Of a DNA stretch of 64,000 bases, positions 11,363-21,528 are shown in pieces. Position 1 is the first letter of the stretch. Every line of letters starts with the position of its first letter. The translations under genes and the position numbers were made by a program. A model generated the notes under the pieces. It had not been told where the DNA came from and made no database searches. It saw nothing but the letters and a program-made list of their open reading frames with translations. The stretch covers positions 65,465,593 to 65,529,592 of the forward strand of contig CM059192.1 of the NCBI GenBank assembly GCA_030323885.1, written 5' to 3'. This DNA comes from Branchipolynoe longqiensis. Lineage: Eukaryota; Annelida; Polychaeta; Phyllodocida; Polynoidae.

Positions 11363-12673
11363 ATACCACTTAGTGTGGCATGGGGCAAGAAATATGTATG
11401 TATACCAGTATTTAAGGTGGATATGTACAAATATATCTATAAGTATTTTGGTTTTGAAAATTTGAAGTTTTCATCGGACTGCACAGCGTTAAGTGTTAAC
11501 ACACTTCAAAACATACAAATCGGTCCAGTGAATTTGATTTGTGCAAAAATAACTCATCCACAACATTTGCTAAAGTTATTATCAGTAAAATGACTCACAG
11601 CCCTTTTGTTAATTGCACCCCCCCCCCCCACCAAAAAAAAAGAGGGGAATAAAGCACACACAAAAAAGCATAACGGAATGGTGCATCGCCAATTGTACTG
11701 CCATTAATTTGAGTAATAAACAGTCAAAATACGGGAACATTTGTGAACATTTTAATTCGACAAAAATATACACAGCTTGTCTATACACAAATTTAAAATA
11801 CATATATAATATCAACGGCTGATATACACAACAAAAACCCATATAATATATATATATATATACACATATATCCTTTGTGGATAAATATAAATTAAATGTC
11901 CGTCTATGAAGCAGGTTTGGAACAGCGTGTCATTTATCCGTCCTGTTTCTGGACACCTGTACCATATTGCATACCACCCAAGTCACAATACTCGCAATGT
12001 ACATATGCAGTGAAGCTTTCAAATTGAGCTGCAAGTTGAGATTTTGTATGTTAGAAAATAATAGAATAAAGTAATCGAACACAAACATAATCCCACATAT
12101 TCCCTTTGGATTAACACAGCAGTCACAAGCTGTAAGTGTCAGGTAGGATCGGGGGGGGCGGGTAAAACAACATATTAGTTGGCACATACATGTATGCTGA
12201 CAAACTAGTAGCTCTAACCTGAATACTTTTATTTTGGCACGAAAGACAACAAATGTTATAATGTCTGTCAATGCCAAGTCTTTAATTAGTTACAAAATGC
12301 AACCCATATGATCTCATGGTGTTTCCAATAACCCGCCATTAGGCATGACCGTGCTGGAATAACAACAGAACCAAAATTTTGGTTCCCATAAGTTTTTGGT
12401 TCCGATCACCTGTTTCACGGAATTAAAAAAAAATGTTTAGTTACCGATGGGTTCCCTTGAGTCCTGGGCAGGAAGCCAAAATGTGTTTCCTATAAAATTT
12501 GAAATCCTATAGGTTGGAAATGTATCCGATTTTCAGTGTTGAATTAACCAATAACCCATATTAATTACATCATTAGCAGAGGTGATATACAAGTAAGATT
12601 TGAACAGGTTATAGCTGCGATGTGTTAGATAAAATCGTTCCTAATACCGTTGCTGGGAGTGAGTTCCATGACT
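11363..12673. other. Non-coding region
   Basis: It contains a poly-C/poly-A tract at 11617-11645, TA repeats near 11845 and a G-run at 12151. I recognise no gene. Confidence 0.4.
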
Positions 12674-13010
12674 TAAATTATAGTCTGATGAAAACATCAA
12701 ATTTCCAAAACCAAAACACTTATCTAGAATTTGTCCTTCATATCCAACTTAAGATAGCGTGCACTTATTAAGCATTTGTTGCGGTATAGAAGGGAATACC
12801 AAGTCAATTCACCACGTCTTACTGCTGAAGCCTATGTTCAAATTATGATATGCATGCCAACATTAATTTGGCATGCTTTCACTTCAAATATCTCCAAAGT
12901 TAGCCTTTAAAAAAGGTTACTTAAAACTAAAGTAAACTAAAGTAGATTACAATGAACCTAATATATCTCAGATTTTTTCAAACATAAACCCAGACTATGC
13001 AACTTTAATG
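12674..13010 (+). mobile_element. Copy of the AGTCCGAT MITE
   Basis: It begins near TAGTCTGATGAAAACATCAA and ends CAGACTATGCAACTTTAA. The internal sequence (TTACTGCTGAAGCCTATG, CTCCAAAGTTAGCC) aligns with the other family members. Confidence 0.7.
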
Positions 13011-13077
13011 CTAGTCTAGCCTTAAACGCCCATATATAATAATTAGCTCACAGTAAGCAGAGCTTGTGCAATCTGAA

Positions 13078-13395
13078 CACGGTGGCCCAATCAGTAGAGT
13101 GCGGCTCCACATGGGGAAGGTCGAATCCTGGCCGAGTCAAACCAATGACGTACACAATTGATACGTGTTGCTATCTAGCCTGGCACTTGGCATTACTAGG
13201 ATAGGGAAAGGATTAGTTAGTTCAGTATCAGGATAATGTGACTGAGTGGGATATTGGGGTCATGGTGCAGATGGCCTGATCTCCCAGTGGGGCAGCACTA
13301 TAAAGTAGTCACCAATGAGTGGGCACCGTCACAAGTCTGTGTCCGTCCTGATGTGACCATATATGTTGCTAGGAGGTAAAACCCCAATAAACATA
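13078..13395 (+). repeat. Full-length tRNA-derived SINE (family A)
   Basis: The tRNA-like head ends at TCGAATCCTGGCCGAGTCAA. A body includes AGGATAATGTGACTGAGTGG and GGGGCAGCACTAT. The tail GTCCTGATGTGACC...GTTGCTAGGAGGTAAAACCC is the conserved module shared by all family A copies in the window. Confidence 0.75.
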
Positions 13396-14289
13396 TGAAT
13401 GAGTCACGGAAGAACACCCCACCCCCAACCACGGAGTGTCTGAGACGAGACTGATTTTCTGAAGATATATAATGCTGGCAATCCGCCAGATGTCAATTTG
13501 ATGCAGAATCTGGTCCGCATCTAAACACCGCTGTTTCACTCGTGAAGAAACATCTCGGAATATGAGGATCAGAAGAGGGTGAGGATGATGGGGATGTGGG
13601 TGTAGGTGTAGGTGTAGGTGTATGGTAGTGCCATTATATCTTGATTGATTGGTGATGGTTTAACGCCGTTTCGGCAGCGAAGGTCATACTCACGGCGAAA
13701 ACGTTATTATCAGTGTTGTAAACTCACGAAATTCCCGTGAGAAACACGGAAATTGAAGGTTCTGATCAGTCACCTCACACCTCGCGGATCGACCCCAACA
13801 TCCCACGATTTCTGTACTTTTGTCCGAATTTCTGTACTTTTGATTAAATACAGTAAAAATCATGCCATACATATACTCAAATATAAGCCTATAACACCTT
13901 AGAAATGTCCTCAAATAACCCATTAAAAATTTTATATTCTGAGGGGCATGCTCCCCCCCCCCCCGGACCCTCCTAGCAAGCTTTGGCTGCCGCCACTCGA
14001 GTTCCAGGCCCATAGTGGAAAACCTCAAGGATTCTCAGTGCCTCCAGGTTGGCAACACTTCATTATATCATTTTAATGTGTGAATATTATCAACATCCTA
14101 TCTGTAAGATAATCTTTACTGTATTCTCCACATTCTGTAATTAAATAAACCCAAAGAACGGCTAGTGGCATAAACCACATGAACAAGAGGGTATGGCCAA
14201 ATTACATGCTATGCTTGTTATACGATATATGTAATTTGGGCATACCAAGGCTAGGTAGTGACAAGTCTAAATGTGTAAGTGCAATCAGT
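13396..14289. other. Non-coding region
   Basis: It contains a GTGTAGGTGTAGG microrepeat near 13600 and a C-run at 13952. I see no gene. Confidence 0.4.
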
Positions 14290-14432
14290 TTGACTCCTTC
14301 AGATTGACTCGACATGGGTTCAAAACCTGCTACCCAGGCTGGCGTCGGCATTACTAGGATAAAACAAGGAGCAGTGGAATGAGGAAGACAAATTGTCCGC
14401 GATTGAAATTTCCCCTACTTAATCAACAAATG
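14290..14432 (+). repeat. tRNA-derived SINE, family B
   Basis: A tRNA-like head (GACTCGACATGGGTTCAAAA) is joined to a different tail, GCGATTGAAATTTCCCCTAC followed by TTAATCAAC. The same tail occurs at 22.5, 49.3 and 56.6 kb. Confidence 0.65.
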
Positions 14433-14717
14433 TACAATTTTTAATCCCCCCCCCCCCAACAAAATACTTGTAGTGTAGTGCTTTTTTTTGTTTTTTTTAA
14501 AAACTAGAATAGGAGAAATATAGAATCAACCTTATGTAATTTTTTTTGTGGGGGGGGGGGGGAGGGGGAGGGGGATAAGAAAGAAGCAGAATGCCTGCAC
14601 ACTCATCAATGTTTAGGAAATATGCCGAGGACAGCAAAGCGAGGAAGGCAATTCGTGAAAAGAATAGAGAAATATATTACAATATATCTTTGAACCTTGA
14701 AGGCTGAGGGTCAAAGC

Positions 14718-15032
14718 TAAAGCTGCACCTTAATCATAACCTTTTCTAAATCAAAGCACTTGCTATTCGATAACATACCCAACTTAGAGGCGGGTGCATT
14801 TCTGCATAAAATTAATAGTAGATCAATCTAATAGAACCATACAAGTCTACAATGTCCCGTATTTTGACACACATACCAAAGTTATTTTGCATGTTTCCTT
14901 GCTTCAAATATATCCAAAGTTAGCATTTTAAATTAACGCCAAACTAAGACAGTAGAACATACCGATAAATTCTATTTAAAAAAAAGGAAAAATAGCAGAA
15001 CCTCAAAACTATCAGATTATGCAATTTTAACG
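14718..15032 (+). mobile_element. Diverged copy of the AGTCCGAT MITE
   Basis: It begins GCTAAAGCTGCACCTTAATC and ends CAGATTATGCAATTTTAACG. Internal matches include CTTCAAATATATCCAAAG. Confidence 0.6.
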
Positions 15033-16212
15033 CTATTTCTTTTTAGTGTTATGGGCTCCATATACACCCACTATGCTGCACCACTATATTTGAACATTAT
15101 TTAAAAATGTACCTGGATATTCATGCTTGGGAATGTTTGATCTGGTTTTGAGTGAATTCTATATACAACGGTCTGAGCAACCTTTATTTTTAACCGCGTA
15201 ATATACATTGTTCAGGGAGCTTATCAGTCAGGGTAGTAGAAAGTTTAAATTACAGCCCAACTGCCTAATCAAGAGACTAGCATCATTACCCTACAAAAAA
15301 GGGTGGAACACGAATTTGTTTGCACAACGAGGGAAAAAAAAAAAAATTGTCCCTCTCCGATGACGGGTCGCCCGCTCGGGAACCTAATTTCAACATTGTC
15401 ACTTTGACACATTGTAACTCCGTGAATTAGTAATCTCTGGGAGTTGGTATATATATCACAGTGAAACAACATAATCACAATGTCGTTCCTTTCTGCATAA
15501 TAATTATAAATCTGAGACTCGACTACACAGAAAAGTATACAGACACTCGGACATGTATAAATCACGCACATGTGATCGAAAATAGGGACGTCTACTGCCA
15601 ATTAAGGAAATAACATGGATAAAGTGTGTCCAAATTAATACCGATCTAGTCTAAGTTTCTGTTAACGCAAAGATTAACATGTTAAACACCGATTGACGAA
15701 ATTTCGCTAATGTACAGTTTCCTATTTAAATGTATAATTTGCACTATTATAGTGTCCTTTTTGTGTTGGATAAGTTGAAAATAACAATCTAAATAGGAAA
15801 AGATCGAATGAAATGTCATAGAAACAATAACTATCTTATGTCATCGCTCCTGTGGGAACCTGAATGTCAGGGGTCATACGAATCGGTTTGTGAGTGGAGA
15901 AATTAAAAAAATTAACGAAATGAAAAGACGATTTTTCCTTTTGCTTAAATAAAGGCTTATCGAAATGTTGCATAGAATCTTACAACATTAGAACTAAAAA
16001 GAGAAAAAAATGGAGAGAAATAAACGATGGAAGAATCAGCGGCTAACTGCAATTCTTTTACAACTGCCTCATAACAAAAATCGTTAAATATAACCAATCT
16101 TTATATACATACTATATTTATTTAATTTCCCTTTGCTATCTGAACACAGCGCTTGTTTTCATGTTAGCCTCATGTGTATAGTATATAATAGTATAGTGTG
16201 TGTGTATCCTTA
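15033..16212. other. Non-coding region
   Basis: AT-rich with a poly-A run at 15336. I see nothing I can name. Confidence 0.4.
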
Positions 16213-16368
16213 TGTATGTATGTATGTATGTATGTATGTATGTATGTATGTATGTATGTATGTATGTATGTATGTATGTATGTATGTATGTATGTATGTA
16301 TGTATGTATGTATGTATGTATGTATGTATGTATGTATGTATGTATGTATGTATGTATGTATGTATGTA
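16213..16368. repeat. Long TATG tetranucleotide microsatellite
   Basis: About 39 essentially uninterrupted copies of TATG/TGTA. It lies about 270 bp beyond the stop codon of the minus-strand exon at 16637-16978, so it may fall in that gene's 3' untranslated region, where it would read CATA. Confidence 0.95.
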
Positions 16369-16610
16369 GAGAGAGAAAGAAGACAGACACAGAAAAGGAG
16401 AGAGTGAGAGAAAAGGAGAGAGGTTGAAAGAAAAGTAGATAGAGTAAGTAAGTATGTGTGCATGTGTGAGATATTATATATATATATATAAATATATAGA
16501 GCGAGAGAGACAGAGAGCGAGAGAGTCAGGGAGAGAGGGAGAGACAGAGAGACATAAACAGACAGAGACAGAGAGTGTGAGTGAGACAGAGACGACAGCG
16601 TCCCAACATG
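16369..16610. repeat. GA-rich and TA simple sequence
   Basis: Purine-rich GAGA/CAGA simple sequence interrupted by a TA run near 16475-16500. Confidence 0.8.
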
Positions 16611-16636
16611 ATGAAGTCTACTTCTACAAGTTGTGC

Positions 16637-16978
16637 TTACTCCGACTTGGTGCGTCGGACCCGCTGTATGTGCGCGTCGTAGAGCAGTCGGTTCTGGTGG
16701 TAATAGTGCGGGTTGTCGGCCGCGTCCAGGTCGGGCTCGTAAGTCTCTAACAGGCCCAGGTCGGCCGCCGCCGGTAGGTCGGGCGGCGCCGCCAGGTGGT
16801 GCTGCATCACGTGGGGCGGTTCGGCTGGTGGCGCCGCGTGGTGGTGCTGGTGCTGCGGGGTGTGGCCGTTGAGGCGCGAGTTGCCGCCGGCCGCCAGCCA
16901 CTGCGCACTGTCCGTTGCCGACGACGTGCCTGGCTGAGGCTGGCATCTGTCTGTGCTGCAGCAGCAATTCCTGCTCAA
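16637..16978 (-). CDS. Probable last coding exon of an unidentified gene
   Basis: A GC-rich frame of about 113 residues follows a good minus-strand 3' splice site (a C/T-rich run ending ATTGCAG, intron end at 16979) and stops at TAA (16637-16639). It is phase 0 at its start. The segment has a Cys cluster, a His/Gln/Pro/Ala-rich low-complexity middle (HQHHHAAPP), then an acidic, tyrosine-containing end (LETYEPDLDAADNPHYYHQ) closing with RVRRTKSE. That pattern would suit a cytoplasmic tail or disordered C-terminus. I do not recognise the protein. A longer frame in another phase runs into the microsatellite and is very Arg/Pro-rich; I think it is a shadow. Upstream exons were not found. Confidence 0.45.
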   Translation of the reverse strand: MSRNCCCSTDRCQPQPGTSSATDSAQWLAAGGNSRLNGHTPQHQHHHAAPPAEPPHVMQHHLAAPPDLPAAADLGLLETYEPDLDAADNPHYYHQNRLLYDAHIQRVRRTKSE

Positions 16979-17038
16979 CTGCAATTTGAAAGCAGGCGAA
17001 GGAAATAAAAGAAGACTCTGCTGCTTCTTCCTCTCAAT

Positions 17039-17811
17039 TGTTTAATTTAAAAGCATGGAATATATTTATATACTGCTAGCCTTAAAACGATTTAAAATTA
17101 AGATTAACGGGAATATAAGTGCCACAAATGCTATGTTGTATCATATCAAACTCCCTAATAATAATAATTGTTCGTTTAATTTTAAAGGATAGAATATATT
17201 TATATACTGTTAGCCTTAACACGATTTGAAAATAATATTAACAGGAACATAAGTGTCATAAATGATATGTTTTCATCATACCAAACTCCCTCCTTATTCT
17301 TTTATCAGATAAGAAATTGCCAACTAGACGTGTTTTATTTTCAGTGTAGGTCGTTCACTTAACGTGTGATAGATACATCTGTCTGCAGTTTGCTATGAAA
17401 ACAAACGTACATTGTTATTCGTGGACATCCCATCACACTCGGCACCATCGTCGTCAATACTGCCACGAGCCCTATTCGAAATTAAAGAATGCTGTCAACG
17501 GTGGGAGATGAAATAATACTTACCGTAAATTCAATGTTGAACAAATATTATTCCGAAGAATTTACACACAACTAAAAAAACAAAAACGATTATCGTTGCA
17601 GTATATGCCTATATAATATCATTTAAATTTATATAGCTATATTTAAATGTAAAAGCAAAATGGTAATATTGAAAGCTACTACTTTAATATCCTTACACAG
17701 CTATAATCTAGAATGATCAGTAATAATTAGCATATTTTAAATGCCTTTTCTACCGTACATGTTATAAGACGCACGAATTGCAGACTGGTTTCAAACTTAA
17801 ACGAAACCATA
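17039..17811. other. Non-coding region with a local duplication
   Basis: Two similar segments (about 17042-17155 and 17170-17290) share TAGAATATATTTATATACTG-like sequence, TTAGCCTTAA and CATACCAAACTCCCT-type ends, indicating an old duplication of about 120 bp. No gene is seen. Confidence 0.45.
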
Positions 17812-18023
17812 TACAGTCAAACCTCTCTAACCGACCACCTCCACAAATCGGCCACTCCTCTAAATCCACAGACCTTGGGACCGACTTTAAGTGGTCCAAT
17901 TAAGGTGGTCGGTTTAGGGAATTAGAATATGGCTACAATGGTATTGTTGGTACCAAAATAAAGCGATCGATATAGAGGAGTGGGCGATTTGTGGAGGTGG
18001 TCGGTTAGAGAGGTTTTACTGTA
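17812..18023. mobile_element. Pogo/Tigger-like MITE with long inverted repeats
   Basis: The left end ACAGTCAAACCTCTCTAACC and the right end GGTTAGAGAGGTTTTACTGT are inverted repeats extending about 38 bp (GACCACCTCCACAAATCG). TA flanks the element. Termini starting CAGT-AAACCTC are typical of pogo/Tigger elements, so the family assignment is an inference. Related copies are at 50473 and 53394. Confidence 0.75.
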
Positions 18024-18821
18024 GTCATTAAATTTAGTTTGATATCTAATAATGTATCCGCAACATTTAAGGCGTTCAACCTGAAGGCAGAAATAAGCGT
18101 TTAATTAGTTATTACAATACCATAATACCGACCCCCCCAAGGGGGAAGCTAATGACTAACACGTGTACATATATATACATAAACAATACCCAAACTCATA
18201 GAGGTGGACAATGAAATAACCAAAATCCAGGAAACGGAAATAGCCCTATATGGGCGCCGCCATTTGTAAACTCGTACTGAATAACAGAATAATCAAAACC
18301 CAGCAAACGGAAATGGAAATCGCTCGTCGAGCTTTGCTACGCAGCAAACAGGGTGGATGACAGCGATTGGCTTAACGCCTTAACGATTTTATTCAAAATT
18401 AAAAGAAATAAACAACAATTTGGCATAAACATGGATGCACAAATGCAATATTAATATTTTATTCCACGGAAACAACGGCCGTATTCAATTATCACAACCA
18501 CGATTCGGGTCATCCGAGTTGCTAGAATTTCAAATCGAACACCGCGACTGGAGTAAAAAAATACACGCGCAATAATAAAATACTTTGCTGTAGTTATATC
18601 GAGGGGTCGGTCCTAAGCATTGCTTATTCATATTATTTTATATCATATTACTAGAAATGTTAACTTTGTGATAGTTTAACAGCTAGCGAAGAATTGTCTA
18701 CTAACTTCTATGGTACCGAACGCTACATCGTTTGCATTCGGTGGGGTAATAAATTGTATCACAGCGATATGGACTGAATTGAATTTTACTTACCTAATAT
18801 TTAACTTGTGTATACGTTTAG
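18024..18821. other. Non-coding region
   Basis: I see no supported gene. The sequence between 18200 and 18600 is moderately GC-rich in patches but shows no open frame of interest. Confidence 0.35.
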
Positions 18822-18901
18822 AAATAGGCATACACTCTTCACAGTCAGCACTTGGACTTCTCGTCCGTTTTCGTGAATTTCTGGAAGGATATAAACATCG
18901 G
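18822..18901 (+). CDS. Candidate 80-bp exon, low confidence
   Basis: A 3' splice site-like TACGTTTAG precedes an open frame encoding IGIHSSQSALGLLVRFREF and then LEGYKHR, ending at a strong donor CGG|GTAAGT. It could be an upstream exon of the small gene at 21.5 kb, but that gene's frame has a stop just before its ATG, so any link would be untranslated. It may also be chance. Confidence 0.25.
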
Positions 18902-19159
18902 GTAAGTATGAACATTAGCGGCTTAGAGTTCACAATATGAAACATTTAATGAGGTATCATTATGCAACCGTTTATAGGAGGTCGGTGCCGAAGTTAGTTA
19001 AATACTAATCGCACTCATATCATATCTATCTCAGACATTTACTTTATTTTAAGCAGGACTATATTTAATAACTTATACTGGACTACAGTGCAGAAACAAT
19101 ACGGACTCAATATTCTCTATCCAGCTTGCATAGCCATAGGACGTTGGTCGCCTGGCTTA

Positions 19160-19905
19160 ATACACTTATATAGATGGTCACAAGATTGGCAACTCGGCTT
19201 CAATGAGAGCAAATGCAAAGTCATCCACCTGGGTAAAAATAATGTCAAACGACTCTACAAATTGAGCAACACCACTCTACAGGCGGAGAATGAAGAGAAA
19301 GACCTTGGCATTATTATCGACAGTGAACTCAAGTTCCACAAACACATAGCTGCAGCTATTAATAAGGCTTCCAGGATGCTTGGCTTCATAAGAGCTACCT
19401 TCACATGTCTGGACGAAAGTACCCTCCCGCGTCTGTACAGAGCTATGGTACGTCCTCACCTTGAGTATGGCAATGTAATTTGGTCACTGCGCTACAAACT
19501 GGACACCAACGAAATCGAAAAGATTCAGCGAAGAGGCATAAAGCTAATCCCCAACTTGAGGAATGTGCCATATGAGGAAGGATTAGTCTCACTGAAGCTC
19601 CCATCACTATTGTATCGCAGAAGACGTGGTGACATGATACAAGTGTTCAAAATTGTAAAGGGAATTGACCGCATGCATAGACCCCCACATATTCTTTCCC
19701 CAGCAACCTGAAACCACCATTCACACAAGAGGTCGTGAACACAAGCTCTACAAAAACAGATGCAACCTGGAACTTCGGAAGCACTTCTTCAGCCAAAGAA
19801 TAATAACTGACTGGAATTCACTACCGGATAATGTCATCTCAAGCAATACCCTGAACTGTTTTAAAGCTAGAATAGTCCAATTTTGGAAAAAATCAGCCGT
19901 ATAAA
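19160..19905 (+). mobile_element. 5'-truncated LINE, C-terminal reverse transcriptase region
   Basis: Two overlapping frames (to 19711 and from about 19700 to 19904) together encode the C-terminal end of a non-LTR retrotransposon polyprotein. Recognisable blocks are FNESKCKVIHLG, DLGIIIDSELKFHKHI, LYRAMVRPHLEYGNVIW, IQRRGIKL and a final DWNSLPDNVISSNTLNCFK. These are typical of CR1/L2/Rex-type LINEs. The catalytic YxDD motif lies upstream of the truncation. A frameshift near 19700 and the missing 5' part make it dead. The 3' end shows no clear poly-A or microsatellite tail. Confidence 0.85.
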
Positions 19906-21528
19906 ACTCCGTGACTAACTTTTCAAGTATTGCAGAATAGAGACCGAAATACCAACAGGCAATTATGCCATCAACATTTCATACATCTGGTACCAAGGTA
20001 TCAAGTAGTAGCACTAGGCAGTAAGCAGTGACTGAGTAGGGGACTCGCTCTACGACTACGTCTACGTAGGTGTAATCATTACAAAACAGTTGTTAAATAT
20101 CAGTGCAATATCTTCTTTTTATGCCGTATCAGTTAATAATATTCCATATTCTAATATGTTGGTGATTTTTTTAATGAGCCGTCTAATTTAGAATAGCTGT
20201 CAATTGTAGTGACTAGTGTCATCAGTTCTGTCAATCAGCTCAGCTGTTTAATGCTTCTCGTTCTACCGTCAGTAGTGACCGAGTCTATGCATATGAGTCT
20301 GCTAGCTCCATTCTGACCGTTGTTCAGTTCATCTTCCTAGGTATAGTAAATGCATTGAAGGGTTCCCAATTCTAAATCGACATGACAAAGCAATATTACC
20401 TGGTTGAACGATCCATGCTAATGATTATGATGAAAGTTTGCCATCAAATCGGTTTCCCGTAGACAACCGTAGCTTGACGGTGGCGATAATTGGGGAAGTA
20501 CTGTTCTAAATGACCTCGCATTATCGAAAGGTAAATATGCTCAACTAATCCCCGTAACAAAGTGACATTTATTTAACCAAAAGACAGTCTGTATTTACCT
20601 AATTAAATACACACATTTGACACTAATATCTTTTATTTCCACAATTATCTCTAGCCATTTATACCCCTTGAAGCATGGTTATTTCTCAAGTACACGAGGC
20701 AACATTAAAGGCGTCGCATCCCAGTTGCTCAAAGTACTTCTTCCCGCGCCTCCTCAGCAGAAGCATTGCTTTTTGCCACACTCTGAAATATGTTCATTTC
20801 ATATCGATTCCATAATCATAACTGTTGATATAATGACCGATTAGCCAAATAAAATAACCAAATGAACCAGTTTGAACAAACACACCAACAATGAACCAAG
20901 TGTACCTGTTGCTATGCGAGCAACCTAGCAACCTCAGTGACTATAGCTACACTATAGGGATACTTTGGGAGCACGGTTGCATTGGTCTGCCAGTGAACGC
21001 GACTGACTAGCCAGTTTAAAATATCCTTATACTTATATTCCTGACACCTTGGATCTTTCGAAAGTATGACCGATAAATATTCTAGGCTTACACAAAATTA
21101 TGATATCACCTTAGATATTGTTAGGACGTGCTTAAAGTGCCAAGAAACAATTAACAAACAAAGCAAAACATCATTCAACGAGTCGGTATGAGAATATCGA
21201 ATCTAGGAATCTTATTTGATTAACCATATTATCCAACCAATTAGTGGATAAAAATACAAATAAAGTTGTTAGTGGTTTTGACCGTGAGGCTTTTAATATT
21301 CTTAAACCAATAATATACTCGTATATATGTATTTCGCGAATAACATGTCATGTGAACATGGTTAAATGCAGTACACATCCATGTAACTTGTGCACAACAT
21401 TGAGGGTTTTCTAGTTGTCATATTACATCGATTTTCACCCAAAATATTCACATCAATGATTCACAAATAACGATTTTCTTCCTTTAGTCTTCACTCCAAT
21501 CAGCTGAGAAACAAGTTCACCTGAGAGG
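19906..21528. other. Non-coding region upstream of the coiled-coil gene
   Basis: I see no supported gene. A CTTCCTTTAG site at about 21478-21487 suggests that the first coding exon of the next gene is preceded by a 5' untranslated exon somewhere here. Confidence 0.35.

Noticed and set aside
16170..16967. 265-residue minus-strand frame rich in Arg/Pro and ending in Tyr-Ile-His-Thr repeats
   Set aside because: It overlaps the better-composed frame of the 16637-16978 exon in another phase and reads through microsatellites.
20617..20844. Short minus-strand similarity to an ESCRT-III-like helix (KAMLLLRRRGKK)
   Set aside because: The similarity is a dozen residues, stops follow nearby and no splice sites fit.
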